This document shows positions 1-11,795 of a stretch of DNA of 64,000 nt, one piece after another. A model generated the notes under the pieces. The model was not told where the DNA came from. It did no database searches and saw only the letters and a program-made list of their open reading frames with translations. Position 1 is the first letter of the stretch. Each line of letters opens with the position of its first letter. Both the position numbers and the translations under genes were made by a program. The DNA is from Eunapius fragilis (Eukaryota > Porifera > Demospongiae > Spongillida > Spongillidae): assembly GCA_963681505.1 (NCBI GenBank), contig OY811989.1, positions 4,244,736 through 4,308,735 of the forward strand, in the 5' to 3' direction.

Positions 1-340
1 CTCCCACACATTCTCCTCTCCCTCCTCCCACACTCTCCTCCCACACATTCTCCTCTCCCTCCTCCCACACTCTCCTCCCACATTCTCCTCTCCCTCCTCC
101 CACCCACTCTCCTCTCACACTTCTCCTCTCCCTCCTCCCACACACTCTCCTCCCATACTTCTCTCCCTCCTCCCACACACTCTCCTCCCACACTTCTCTC
201 CCTCCTCCCACACACTCTCCTCCCACACTTCTCTCCCTCCTCCCACACACTCTCCTCCCTCCTCCTCCCACACATTCTCCTCCCTCTCCTCCCACACATT
301 CTCCTCTCATACAGTCTCCTCTCCCTCCTCCATGCATTCT
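1..340. repeat. CT-rich minisatellite in RhoGAP intron
   Basis: Degenerate tandem repeat built on CCTCCTCCCACAC and CTCTCCTCCCACA blocks, about 26-32 bp per unit. It lies upstream of a splice acceptor at 448-449, so it is most likely intronic. The minus-strand open frame across it (WEEGEE-type repeats) is a product of the repeat, not a gene. Confidence 0.8.
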
Positions 341-449
341 CCCCCTTCCTTCCTGCCTCTACCACTTCCTCCATCCTTGTCTTGTTCTGCCTTCCTCCCA
401 CACAACTCTTCCTTTCAACCCTCTTCTAATCAACAACCTTTTCCCTCAG

Positions 450-1466
450 GCATGTGTGGGACAGTGATGTCACGCAGTGTCGTGTGGTGTTTAAGATAGA
501 CGATCAGACAGAGGTTTTCCAGTACGTCACTTCTGCTATGTCGCCATATGGGCACAGAGACCACTGTACCTTCAGGCAAGTGTGTGTGTGTATGTGTGTG
601 TGTGTGTGGAGGAGAAGGTATAATTGATCTATCCCTCCCATTCCCAATTAACCATGTATCATAACACGCCGTATGCCGATTGGGTCATTTATACATGTGG
701 GCCACACCCATGCATCTTTGTCCGTAGTCTCCCTCCAAACAAGTAGACCCTACAGCACCCACCATATGATGATCCACAGAGAGACTTCCACAACTCCCTG
801 GAATGTGTAAGGGTGTCCAAAAATGTCTTTGAAGAAGGAATACATCCATGTCAGATACACAGGTCGGGGGGGGGGGGGTTATATCTTTGTCCCAGAGAGG
901 AATGTCAACAAATCTTGGAAGATACCATACTGTGGAAACGAATCCCTTCTAAAGCTTATAAGTAGAGGAGATGTGGAAACGAATCCCTTCTAAAGCTTAT
1001 CAGTAGAGGAGATGCTATAAAAATTTCCACTGATGGAGTGTCCTCAATTTGGTGGAGAAGTGACTGTTTTTTTTTTTGAGAGAGGAGAATTGCTTATTTC
1101 CTTTAAACGTGCATGGTTCTGAAGTTCACTGGTTATGCTGTGATGGTCACTAGTGTTAGCTGCCAACAGTTACTGCCTGTGACATACCTAACACAGTACC
1201 CCCCCCCCCCACCAATACTGCTTGTAATGTACCTAACATAGTACCCACCCATGTGGGAGCCTCAATCTATGCTTTGTTCCTTGTGCCAAGAACTCCACCC
1301 TGATTGTGTTGGGATGTATTTGGAGTATGCCATTTAACCCCCTCAACCTTGAGATCCATGCAACGTGGAAGGGAGGGTTAGTTGGTTGATTGTGGTTAAT
1401 ATGTAGTTTATGAAATATTGGCGTCATGGCAGCAATACAAGTTGTGGGGGCACAAGGTTAGTGTGA

Positions 1467-1534
<68 letters not shown>

Positions 1535-2328
1535 ATGTGTATCTCTCATTGGCAACAGAAGGTGATAGATACCATGGCCCATGGCTATGGCTGCACCACC
1601 ATTTGGGCGTACTAAAAACATGATTTAGGTACAGTAATATAGATTGCTGGCAGGGACTAGCAATGTGGACTAGCAATCATTGGGGACAGTTGCTGATCTT
1701 TGCCAGCAAGATGGACGTGTATTTGCTTATTCATTATTGATTGGCTGCACCCCACCGCTGCCTCCAATATTCTTTGTGTCAGTAATCCTTTTAAAGTACA
1801 AACAGTCCTTATAAGGGTGTAATAAGTACAGGTCATAATGTTATGAGCCCTTTGGGAAATCATGTTGGGTTACTGCATGATTTGCATAACTAATTGACCC
1901 ACTGCTCTTCCTGTTCAAACAAATATGTTTGCCATAACCAATTGTAGTGATAGAGGTACAGTCCCCCACATGGTGCTCACAACACCATCAAGTCCAATTT
2001 TGTCTGCTAGTTTTTTTTGAAGTAACAGTAAAGCACACATCAATTCTTGAAAGTCACATGTTTTAGATAGGTTACCATGTCAAGTTTCACTTCAGCATTC
2101 CTTGTACATTAATTTAAAACATAAGCACTATAAATAACTAAAAGTCACAGCAAGTGTTTGGTGAGACACATCTGGCCAAAATTGCCCTGGCATTCTGCCT
2201 CATGAGGGTGAGGCTGAGGCGACTGTAGATGCCCGACATAACCTCATTCAGAGGTCGACAGAGTTGAGTGGCTACCATATTATTAGTACTCAATACAATG
2301 GTCTGCCCATGTACATAGCACTTCAGTG

Positions 2329-2359
<31 letters not shown>

Positions 2360-2747
2360 ATGTGTGCAGGTCTTGGAGGTACGACAGGGCTTCAGACTGT
2401 TATATCGTTGTGGCAACCTCAGTGACACATCCTTTGGCAAATCTTTTAGCAGGGATAAGATCCATCCAGATGGCTTCTGACTATGTGATAGAGCCACTGG
2501 ATGAGAACAACTGCAGGGTTACTCATCTCTGTCGTGTGGACATGAGGTAATATGGGAAGTGTGGTAAACATAATGTACTGGGAGGCTGTAGATATGAGTT
2601 GCCTCAGCCATGTTCTTTTATAGAGGCCACTCTGCTGATTACTACAGAAGCAACTATGGATCTTACCTTGCATCTCACAGTGTTCTTCTGCTGAGAAATA
2701 TGATCCAACAACTGGAGGAGCTGGACTTTCTAGAAACCCCTGTCTGA
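450..2747 (+). CDS. DLC1/STARD13-like RhoGAP, last three exons (START domain), partial
   Basis: Three spliced exons encode the C-terminal START domain of a DLC1/STARD13/STARD8-type Rho GTPase-activating protein. Exons: 450-575, 2370-2546, 2624-2747 (stop TGA 2745-2747). Phases agree across both junctions (AG|G and AG|A, both Arg). The protein begins HVWDSDV with DQTEVFQYVTSAMSP, matching human WDEDF and QTEVYQYVLNSMAPHP. It continues FRSWRYD (human LRTWRT), then GIRSIQMASDYVIEP and CRVTHLCRVDMRGHS (human SQYLIEP, RLTHICRVDLKGHSPEWY), ending DFLETPV. In this family START binds lipid and the upstream RhoGAP domain inactivates Rho; that part lies before the window. The first donor is GCAAGT, a GC-AG intron. 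The acceptor at 2369 sits on a (TG)n tract rather than a pyrimidine tract. Copies of the last two exons recur at 10.5, 24.2, 58.1 and 59.6 kb. Confidence 0.85.
576..2369 (+). other. 1.8-kb intron of the START gene, with duplicated sequence
   Basis: Intron between START exons. It holds a (TG)n microsatellite near 1471-1533, a poly-G tract near 867 and poly-C near 1200, and no gene. From about 1621 the sequence is shared with 9819-10475, 23596-24238 and about 59050-59640. A block at about 1180-1390 recurs at 58610-58800. It is therefore the source, or a sister, of the intron pieces carried by the duplicated START copies. Confidence 0.7.
1471..1533. repeat. (TG)n microsatellite
   Basis: About 30 uninterrupted TG units in the START-gene intron. 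The Cys-Val and His-Thr frames on either strand are repeat artefacts. Confidence 0.95.
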
Positions 2748-2861
2748 ACCTTGTTTTTACTCTCCCTCCCCCCCCCTCTCTCCCTCCCCCTTCTCTCTCT
2801 CTCCCTCGCTCCCTCCCCCCTCTCTCCCTCCCCCTCTCTCCCTCCCCCTCTCTCTCTCTCC

Positions 2862-2892
<31 letters not shown>

Positions 2893-4022
2893 AACCCCCC
2901 CCCCCCATTTCTCTCTCACTCAGCCTCTAATGTTCTGCTCTGCATGTCATATTATTCCACACTGTCAGTATGATTATGACCTCACGTATCAACGTTAGGA
3001 ATTGTCCTAGACAGGTAGGTCCAACCAACAGGAGGGGGTAGGGACCAGGTGTTTAAAGGCATCAGCAGCATGTGTTTGTAAAATTGCAATATCAGCCAAA
3101 AAGAATTGAATTTTCTGGACCCATTGTCACAGTCACATGTATAAATTGAATCCTGTGGCTACTCCTAGATGTGTAGCTTTCTTTTTATATTGATGGTCAT
3201 GTTGCTTTGCATTGTACCTTCACAATCAGTAAGCATCTGAATAGTCTACTTGCACAAGGAAGTAATCCTGAAGTTGCTGCAAGAAGTTGTATCCAATTAA
3301 TGGCATGCCATACGAAATCTGCTAGACCTGCTGGATAGTGTTGTTGTAGGCAGACATCCCCAGAGGCAATACCATAGCAGAGGTTACCGAGGTTGCCTTG
3401 AGTTGTGCCTTCAGAGGAAGAAACCTCACTCCACTACAGTTCACACATTTCGGCAGTGGCGTTGGGGGGGGGGAGGGCGGCAGAAATCATATTCACAATC
3501 AATTTCAACATATATGGCGTGGACTTTATAGTGAAAGTTGATTGTGAACACGATTTCTCTCCCTTCATAATGTACAGCTAGCATTCGTACAGTGGGAGTG
3601 GGGCCGAGGAATGTAACATACGGTCGCATTTATTTATCCATTTTCCCCCCGCACGTGTACGTGGAACATAGACAATGTCAAGGTACTAGTACGTAGTTAT
3701 AGTTTTATATATTACTAGTATCTCTGGTTTGAAGGCATTTTTGATTAGTGATACCCTTACTGCATTATTATCTTAATACTGTCACCTAATCCAACTAATC
3801 CATGGGAGCTCTACACCCAAGTTATGCTGGTCTTATACCGGTAGCAGCCGCGGATCCAGGATTTGGGAGCGGGTGGGGGTGGGGGTGGGAGTGGGGGCGG
3901 GGGTGGCAGGGGTAGGTCTCCGCCCACCTCAGCCCCATCAGAGTCTGCTGGTCCCAGATGCTTCAATAGTAAACTGCATGCAATTATGGGCTATTCCATC
4001 TTTTAAAAGGTGATTAGCGGCC
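2748..4022. other. 3' flank of START gene, duplicated block
   Basis: Starts with a CT-rich low-complexity tract (2760-2905). The rest has no convincing gene. It is repeated after the START copies at 10824-11530, 12924-13166 and 24660-25250, and in part within the ZNF3-5 units (37.3-37.7, 43.3-43.6 and 49.9-50.2 kb). A recurring landmark is the GGGGCCGAGGAATG block near 3600. A 0.2-kb part (about 3060-3260) occurs in inverted orientation at about 37050-37290 and 43050-43270. Confidence 0.6.
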
Positions 4023-4135
4023 GCTTTTCAGGAAAAATAACTTGGAACTGTAGAAACGTGTCGCCTGTCGACGGACAGGGTTTGCTACGAAAGCTAACGT
4101 TTGTACGCACAGTTAAAAAAAAATTCCTGAAAAGC
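4023..4135. repeat. short inverted-repeat element
   Basis: Ends form an inverted repeat built on GCTTTTCAGGAA and TTCCTGAAAAGC, extending into AT-rich arms (AAATAACT/AGTT). A second copy lies at about 15532-15632 in the paralogous unit. It is probably a small miniature inverted-repeat element; no target duplication was resolved. Confidence 0.45.
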
Positions 4136-4184
4136 AGATGTGCTACCTTATAAACGAACTGAGCATAAGTTCAGCTTTCCCAGA

Positions 4185-4395
4185 CTTGAGCTATAATCCT
4201 ACCATCCCTAAGGCTGAACCTAACTAGGCCCAGCTCGAACTAGGCATACAGCCTCAAATCAGGTGTACTAATACTATAAATAATTAGTATACGCCTGTTC
4301 GGGATGCATTGTTCTCAGGCTGTATGCCTAGTTCGAGCTGTTACGTTCAGCCTTTAGGAATGGTAGGGTCACAGGGCCATGGTCGATAGCTCAAG
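4185..4395. repeat. foldback element, copy 1
   Basis: Long imperfect palindrome. The left arm from CTTGAGCTATAATCCTACC through GCTCGAACTAGGCATACAG pairs with the right arm CTGTATGCCTAGTTCGAGC through GGTAGG to ATAGCTCAAG. The copy at 15680-15881 keeps the same arms. It is likely a miniature inverted-repeat transposon older than the unit duplication. Confidence 0.6.
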
Positions 4396-6958
4396 ACGAT
4401 TGCAGTTGCTATATTAAAAAAGCGATGGGGATGGACTTCAGCTACGAGCTGTTACTGTATTTAAAGCCCCTCCCCTCCTCCCCCCCGTGGACCCGCGACT
4501 GGGTATAGCATGTGAAGGCTGCCAGAGAGGTGTGGTAACCGAGGCATTCCTTTTCTTTATTTCTAACCGCGTACTTATGTGCAAACCAAAATGTACCACA
4601 TTCATTGTGTGTACATTAATGGTGATACTCAATCTCTATATGAAAATGCATGCAGAGCTGCAATGGGCCTCTAGTAGAGTAAATGCCCTCTGTTATGAAA
4701 TGCATACATATTAATATGTGCTGCCTTTTGACACTTAAAAGTTTAAAGAGGTATAAACACAAGTGATTTACAATACAAAATAGATAATTATCTCAACTTA
4801 ACTTAATGGCCGATGACCAAAGGATTAGCAATCAAGATCTAGTTGAGATAAGCTACATTTCATAATTAGTTGTCATAGCAGATTGTGCAGACTGATAGCT
4901 ACAGGTCAGCTTTTTGCAACTGTTTTGGGCTATCAAATTTATATCTTGCTAAACCATTTCTATATTATACATATCTTCTCCAAAGATTAGCTCGTCAACC
5001 TTAATGGTATTGCAGTGTGCTTATAAATAGAGGCAGTGATTTACCACCAAGTTTGCACAAGGGGGTTGGTTCAGTAATATAGGTGGTGGTCAAAAATAAA
5101 AACCTTCTCTCATTAAATGGCATGCTATGCAGTTTAATAAAACAGCACCAGATAGATTAATTAACGAAACAGCATAAAAAATGGACAATCAGATACATGT
5201 ACATGTAAATCACACCTTTATGATGTTACATTACCCTGATGTATACAAGGATGAATTGCCACCTGGTCTAAAGTATTGCAGAACAACATTACCATTGCCA
5301 ATCAAGTTAACAAAAATAGTACTAGGATCCAGGTTAAATTAGTGAAGCTTACATTGCCTCCGATGGGCAGAACAATGTTTCCGATCAGCTTGTGTCGTTA
5401 TGTACTGTTATGGCTCTGATTTTATGATTGTTCTAAACGCATCAAGTTTATACGATGTCGTATTTTACAGTCTCAGTAACAGTAGCGATGGGAAACGGTC
5501 ATGTATGATTATGGGGATTCCTTGTTGTGTACTGGGCACAATCATGCCCGGTCCTAGTGGATAATCGTTCAACGTGTGCATACGCAGTTTGACTAGTATG
5601 ACCTTAGTGCACAGTGGTTTAAAACCATAGGTGACCAGGGGATTTTGAAATTTTTGTAAACAAATATACCCAAATTGTTTGTATCCTTTTGCTTGTAATT
5701 TAGTGGTGTTAAGTAAATGAAAATATTAATTATGGTTTATGGTCAAAATAATCAAGTTTAACTATCTATCTAACTGTAATGAACTGAAAAGTTTTAATTA
5801 AATATATAAACATATACTACCATAGCATATTATTATTTATTTATTTTAAAACTAAAACATGCTATAGGAATATTGCATGACAGTAACAACACTGATTAAA
5901 TACAAATTCAGCTCTACCAATTAATTATAATAATCATTTGAGAATAATTACTTAAAATAACCCAATGTAATCAAGATATGTGTACATAATATAATTTAAT
6001 AGTACACTTGAATTGCTTATAAACGTACCGAAGGGGTTCCTTCAACCTATTATGCTCCCCAAGTACATGTATTAACATGCACACGTACATCCAACGAAAG
6101 ACAAAAAGTGTGCACACACGACATGCTCTTGTTTCTAATGAAGACATGAAAGACGGCGCATCATAAAGAACACAGATACTGTCTACAGACAGAACAGCTT
6201 TGTTTGCATCGTAGCATAGACGCTGCAATAGTCCCCAGTCACTTAATTGTGGCTATTATTATGCAATATTTAGAGATTGCATTTCCCAGTATGCCCTCGC
6301 CTTGGAGAAGTTAGGTGGTACAGTTCAATTTTTCGATACTTTTCTCTGCTTTCAGAATAGAAAATTACCCACACTGAATACCCTAACTATGATAAATATA
6401 GTATACATCAGTAGAGAAGAAAATAGACTTCCCGAGTACATATTAAATATTACAAAACAACCTGTTATGAAAAATGAAATGTTTTGTTAATTTCATCATA
6501 AATGTGTCTTTGTTGTCTAAATACAATTCAATTTGAGTATTCAGACATAATCATTAGTACGCCAGGGTAATTTGGACTATTGTGAATGTATTTGTGTCAA
6601 GAAACATTGAAGTGAGACCCTGACCCAATGTCATTGTCCTAAACCACTGTGTAGTGTACACCTACAGTTGTAATAATACTTTAATGCGCACAACGTGCAG
6701 AGAGAAAAATGTGTGAACTTGAAAAAAAAAAAGTAAGCCTGTCACTCTATGTATTGTAGAAAGGAATTGAAAAAGCCCTTGTTCAAAATTGGCCTAACCA
6801 AATGCTCAAGAAACGAGCACACAGACAGATAGACAGAGTTTATTATTTCTTACTAGTTAGTATGTAAGCAAGGATGTCGGTTGTACCCACACTGCCCATA
6901 TGTAAACCTCACTGCTTTAATCACTGCATTTCCCCCTCTGTATTATACTAGTGAAGAA
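4396..6958. other. AT-rich spacer upstream of ZNF1
   Basis: No gene recognised. The stretch aligns along its length with 15882-20574 once the insertion at 16153-18204 is removed, so it is part of the duplicated zinc-finger unit. The last 100 bp hold a conserved 3' splice-site-like sequence (TTTCCCCCTCTGTATTATACTAG at 6930-6952, quoted in parts here) just before the ZNF start codon. It is present before all five zinc-finger genes and suggests an unseen 5' exon. Confidence 0.55.
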
Positions 6959-7816
6959 ATGGCCAATAGAGAGGAAGCACATCAGAGTGAACAAGTTGGA
7001 GAGGTATTGTCCTCAGGGACAAGACCACATCAGTGTGAACAATGTGGAAAGAATTTTTCATATCAGCCAACCATGAAAACGCACATGCTCACTCATACAG
7101 GGGAGAAGCCACATCAGTGTGAACAATGTGGAAAGACATTTTCACGACAGTCACACCTGAAAGGACACATGCTCACTCATTCAGGGGAGAAGCCACATGA
7201 GTGTGAACAATGTGGAAAGACATTTTCACGACAATCAAACCTGAAAAGACACATGCTCACTCATACAGGGGAGAAGCCACATGAGTGTGAGCAATGTGGA
7301 AAGACATTTTCAGTACAGTCAAGCCTGAAAACACACATGCTCACTCATACAGGGGAGAAGCCACATCAGTGTGTACAGTGTGGAAAGACATTTTCAGTAC
7401 AGTCAAGCCTGAAAGCACACATGCTCACTCATACAGGGGAGAAGCCACATCTGTGTAAACAATGTGGAAAGACATTTTCACTGCAATCAAACCTGAAAAC
7501 ACACATGCTCACTCATACAGGGGAGAAGCCACATCAATGTGAACAATGTGGAAAGACATTTTCACTACAGTCACACCTGAAAGGACACATGCTCACTCAT
7601 TCAGGGAAGAAACCATTTATCTGTTTCTGTAAGAAATCATTTGCATCAATAACTCGATTAAAAGCCCACTGCCGAATACATTGTGATGAGAGATTGAAAT
7701 GTCACAACAGAGGATGCACCAGATCATTTTTATACATGAAAGGGTTGAAGTATCATCTCAAGAGTTGTAAACATGGCAGTGAGAGTAACAGGTCTTCCAG
7801 TGTCTATGGTGACTGA
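6959..7816 (+). CDS. C2H2 zinc-finger protein ZNF1 (7 canonical + 2 atypical fingers)
   Basis: 285-residue protein with no intron in the finger region; a probable DNA-binding nuclear protein. Layout: 22-residue N-terminus (MANREEAHQSEQ...), seven 28-residue fingers of the PHxCEQCGKTFS-LKxHMLTHTGEK type (residues 23-218), one atypical CxC...HxxxH finger (PFICFCKKSF), then a Cx4C...Hx4C motif and an 18-residue tail ending SVYGD. Contact residues (-1,2,3,6) per finger: YPTT, RSHG, RSNR, VSST, VSSA, LSNT, LSHG. I chose the ATG at 6959 because the five paralogues align from MANREEA (context GAAATGG), while upstream frames differ between copies through single-base indels. No KRAB, BTB or SCAN domain is seen. 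An ATTAAA lies about 95 bp past the stop. Confidence 0.88.
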   Translation: MANREEAHQSEQVGEVLSSGTRPHQCEQCGKNFSYQPTMKTHMLTHTGEKPHQCEQCGKTFSRQSHLKGHMLTHSGEKPHECEQCGKTFSRQSNLKRHMLTHTGEKPHECEQCGKTFSVQSSLKTHMLTHTGEKPHQCVQCGKTFSVQSSLKAHMLTHTGEKPHLCKQCGKTFSLQSNLKTHMLTHTGEKPHQCEQCGKTFSLQSHLKGHMLTHSGKKPFICFCKKSFASITRLKAHCRIHCDERLKCHNRGCTRSFLYMKGLKYHLKSCKHGSESNRSSSVYGD

Positions 7817-9668
7817 GCCCTTACTGTTAATGAGGGTAGAGTGTTACCAAGTTAAACTATGTCAGCGTTGGCCATATGTTGTCTTGTTTTTAGGTAGTAT
7901 TGTAATTATTAAATGTATCTTTTATAAAATATTGTAGTAGTAAAAATACATATTTAAATAATGCATATCCAGTAATGAGCGGTCAAAAAGTTTGCGAATC
8001 AATGAATATTCCCGTATATCTTCCCATAGACATGTATGGGGTACTTGAATACCAAGCACTTGCCATGAGGGATTTGTAGCACACTACATTTGCTGGCGTG
8101 CTTGGTATTCAAGTACCCCATACATGTCTATGGGTAGATATACGGGAATATTCGTTGATTCGCAAACCGCGAATTAATTACTTAACGGATATGGATTTTA
8201 GTTGAAGAATGGTTAATGGAATAATTTTTTGAAGTGACGTATATCATAATCAATCCTGCTCCTGCTTATAGTACATTTAAAAATTAAAAAAAAGCAGTAT
8301 TTCAAGCGGCATTGAAATGGTTGCTGGGGCTTGATACAGCAGAGGGTCCTCTGACCAGATGAGATGTTGGACCCTCTTTGACATCATCATGCCACTACCT
8401 GTAAGTGTGGGGGAGATGTGGTATTTTGCCATAACAAGTTGAGTATATATATATGGAACAGTGCCCAGCAAAATCACCCTCTGGATACTTTCCAGGCTAA
8501 CGCACATTGAAATGCATGACTAATTATAAATTCAGCGCCCAATAACTTTATGATGGATAGTCCAATTTAGGATGTGTAAGGTCCATTTAATAGAGTCACG
8601 GAAAATCAAAAATTTGAAAACTTGAAAAACTACCCAGAAAGGTATTTTGCTGGACACTATCCTATATATTGGCTGAAGCATGTAGGCAAGCCCATTTTTT
8701 TGGATGTTTGTTGCAACTCACTTCTAATCACAGTCGTTCTCGTCCTGCAGATGTTCTAATCTCCAACTGGGTTCTGGACTAAACTGCAGCTTGTGACATA
8801 TCAGTCATGTAAACTTTAAACTCAAAAATTCTTTCTGAAGCCGGGGGTGACTGCTGGAGCAGCTGCATTTGCCATTGAGCTCTGAGAATATGAGGCCAAT
8901 GATACTAAGTGTAGCAATCTTGGGTGGATCTGTGCCCCTATGGTAGCTGAAACGTATGGTGCATGGGGGAAGGAGGCCATAAAGTCATTTTTTTCGCCTA
9001 GCCACTAATTCACCCTGGTCCAAATCTATGGTGTTATCAGAGCTGTATGGCCAGCTCAGTTAGGTGAGTGCTATTCTGTGCAGACTTTCATGTACTAATC
9101 AGGAGTATATTTGAGTTTGTAGATTATTTTGTAATTTGTGTTTAGTTGTATTGAGGCATTTGTGTTTTGGTAAAATAATTTTGTGTATTAAAAATAAAAT
9201 AAAAACAAAATCCTCGAATAAGAATAATACATACCATGCAGAATTGGGCTGGAAACGTATTGCACAGGTGGTAGAGAGTTATGGAGCTTGGGGTGCTCAA
9301 GTAGTAGCGGAATGCCTGTAAATCCAAAGCGTTGGCAAATCTTTGTGCTTGGTTCCTTAATTTGTGCTGAAATGCTCATGCCATCCTACTCACTCAGAAC
9401 CCTCATTCTGTGCTGCAGGCAAATGAAAGTTATGTTTGTTTCTTATTTGAACATGTAGTGTGTGCACATTACACTGAGGATTAGGAATTTGACTATTTAA
9501 TTTGCTTGCTGAACAGAATATTAATTGCTAATGTAATGGAAGGATGTTTTTTCTTTTGAGAATCTTGTTTATAATGAATATCATTTTAGCCAATCATTTG
9601 CTGAATCCTATGTAGCGCTGGAATTTTCCGAGGCGTTGTAGACATTACCTCTGTGTGTGTGTGTGTGT

Positions 9669-9707
<39 letters not shown>

Positions 9708-10475
9708 CATGGGGGCAGAAGGTGATAAGGTGACTGGTTATGGCCATGGCTGCACCACCTTTTGAGGGCTGAAATTAATAATTCATTAGTTTTTGTACTA
9801 AAAACATATTTATGTGATTTAGGTACAGTAATACAGATTGCTGGCAGGGACTAGCAATGTGGACTAGCACTCATTGGGGACAGTTGCTGATCTTTGCCAG
9901 CAAGATGGACGTGTATTTGCTTATTCATTATTGATTGGCTGCACCCCACCGCTGCGTCCAATATTCTTTGTGTGTTTGTTTTGTATAACATAATCCAGGT
10001 ACAAACAGTCCTTATAAGGGCGTAATAAGTACAGGTCATAATGTTATGAGCCCTTTGGGAAATCATGTTGGGTTACTGCATGATTTGCATAACTAATTGA
10101 CCCACTGCTCTTCCTGTTCAAAAAAATATGTTTGCCATAACCAATTGTAGTGATGGAGGTACAGTCCCCACATGGTGCTCACAACACCATCAAGTACAAT
10201 TTTGTCTGTTACATGTAGTTTTTTTTGAAGTAACAGTAAAGCACACATGAATTCTTGAAAGTCACATGTTTTAGATAGGTCACACAGATTAACATGTCAA
10301 GTTTCACTTTCAACTTTCCTTGAAGGGTCATGCTATTTAAACTGTATTAGTACTAAATACAATGGTCCCCCATACATTGCACTTCTGTGTGTGTGTGTGT
10401 GTGTGTGTGTGTTTGTGTGTGTGCGTGTGTATGCGCGTGTGTGCATGCATGTGTGTGTGTATATGTGTGCACAAG
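7817..10475. other. ZNF1 3' flank to START copy B
   Basis: No protein gene supported. It contains the foldback at 7991-8166, an AT-rich stretch that matches 21601-24238, (TG)n tracts near 9653-9704 and 10387-10465, and from 9819 onwards a copy of the START-gene intron. Relative to the paralogous stretch it has about 190 bp extra near 8650-8840 and lacks the 160-bp insertion seen at 22840-22999. Confidence 0.6.
7991..8166. repeat. foldback element downstream of ZNF1
   Basis: About 68-bp arms. TTTGCGAATCAATGAATATT at the left pairs with AATATTCGTTGATTCGCAAA at the right, and the inner arm ends ACCAAGCA/TGCTTGGT around a 40-nt loop. The copy at 21766-21957 keeps longer outer arms (AATTATTCACGG/CCGCGAATTAATT), so this copy has lost part of its left end. 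Non-autonomous transposon remnant. Confidence 0.7.
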
Positions 10476-10823
10476 TCTTGGACTGAGGTATGACAGGGCT
10501 TCAGACTGTTATAATGTCGTGGCAACCTTGGTGACACATCCTTTGGCAAATCGTTTAACAGGGATAAGATCCATCCAGATGGCTTCTGGCTATGTGATAG
10601 AGCCACTGGATGAGAACAATTGCAGGGTTACTCATCTCTGTCGTGTGGACATGAGGTAATATGGGAAGTGTGGTAAACATAATGTACTGGGAGGCTGTAG
10701 ATATGAGTTGCCTCAGCCATGTTCTTTTATAGAGGCCACTCTGCTGATTACTACAGAAGCAACTATGGATCTTACCTTGCATCTCACAGTGTTCTTCTGC
10801 TGAGAAAAATGATCCCTGTCTGA
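10476..10823 (+). pseudogene. START-domain exon copy B, decayed
   Basis: Copy of the last two START exons (10476-10655 and 10733-10823). Compared with the copy at 2370, a 4-bp insertion (CTGA) after TCTTGGA shifts the frame near the exon start. The last exon has a 33-bp in-frame deletion, so it would end LLLRKMIPV. The donor GTAATA and acceptor TTTATAG are kept. No copy of the 450-575 exon precedes it. Most likely a duplicated fragment, not an independent gene. Confidence 0.75.
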
Positions 10824-11533
10824 ACCTTGTTTTTACTCTCCCTCCCCTCCCCCCTCTCTCTCTCCCTCGCTCCCTCTCTCTTTATCTCTCTCACAACCCC
10901 CCCCCCCCCCCCCCATTTCTCTCTCACTCAGCCTCTAATGTTCTGCTCTGCATGTCATATTATTCCACACTGTCAGTATGATTATGACCTCACGTATCAA
11001 CGTTAGGAATTGTCCTAGACAGGTAGGTCCTACCAACAGGAGGAGGGGGTAGGGACCAGGTGTTTAATAAGCATCAGCAGCATGTGTTTGTAAAATTGCA
11101 ATATCAGCCAAAGAGAATTGGACCCATTGTCACAGTCACATGTAGATATTGAATCCTGTGGCTACTCCTAGATGTGTAGCTTTCTTTTTATTGATGGTCA
11201 TGTTGCTTTGCATTGTACCTTCACAATCAGTAAGTCTTATTTGCATCTGGATAGTCTACCTGCACATGGAAGTAATCTGAAGTTGCTGCAAGAAGTTGTA
11301 TCCAATTAATGGCATGCCATATGAAATCTGCTAGACCTGCTGGATAATGTTGTTGTAGGCAGACACCCCCAGAGGCAATACCATAGCAGAGGTTACCGAG
11401 GTTGCCTTGAGTTGTGCCTTCAGAGGAAGAAACCTCACTCCACAACAGTTCACATATTTCGGCAGTGGCGTTGGGGGGGGGGGGGGGGGCAGCAGAAATC
11501 ATATTCACAATCAATTTCAACATATATGGCTTA
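10824..11533. other. START copy B 3' flank
   Basis: CT-rich tract and poly-C (10850-10912), then sequence collinear with 2920-3530. The 107-residue minus-strand frame at 11227-11550 lies in this non-coding flank and is not conserved in unit 1; I do not call it. Confidence 0.5.
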
Positions 11534-11795
11534 CAAGTAAATAAAAACATTCTCTACGAGAAAGTTGGTGGAATATAGGATTTTGGTGGTGTAAAAAGCA
11601 AGGAAACAAGGTCTTATCAGAAGGGAAAATGTCATAGTCCTATATTTAGCACATTTCTAGGGCATGTGTTATTTGTGTGCTAAATATAGGACTATGACAT
11701 TTTCCCTTCTGATAAGACCTTGTTTCCTTGCTTTTTACACCACCAAAATCCTATATCCCACCAACTTTCTCGTAGAGAATGTTTTTATTTACTTG
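11534..11795. repeat. 262-bp foldback within element A
   Basis: Arms of 120 bp are nearly identical to each other around a 22-nt loop. The outer part (CAAGTAAATAAAAACATTC... GAGAA.GTTGGTGG.ATATAGGA) is shared with the foldback at 16152-16436, while the inner part is different sequence. Confidence 0.85.

Noticed and set aside
115-297. Minus-strand frame across the first 300 bp
   Set aside because: Translation of a CT-rich minisatellite; repeated Glu/Gly composition and intronic position.
1418-1676. Cys-Val and His-Thr frames on both strands
   Set aside because: Products of the (TG)n microsatellite. The same applies near 10387, 24120, 42742 and 58033.
2446-2919. 157-codon minus-strand frame with Arg-Glu repeats
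   Set aside because: Antisense to the real START exons and the CT-rich tract; not conserved in the paralogous units.
7991-8166. Large hairpins as tRNA, riboswitch or CRISPR
   Set aside because: No tRNA cloverleaf or box elements and no spacer-repeat pattern; arms and paired copies fit foldback transposons.
11227-11550. 107-codon minus-strand frame after START copy B
   Set aside because: Lies in duplicated flank; the equivalent stretch of unit 1 is interrupted.
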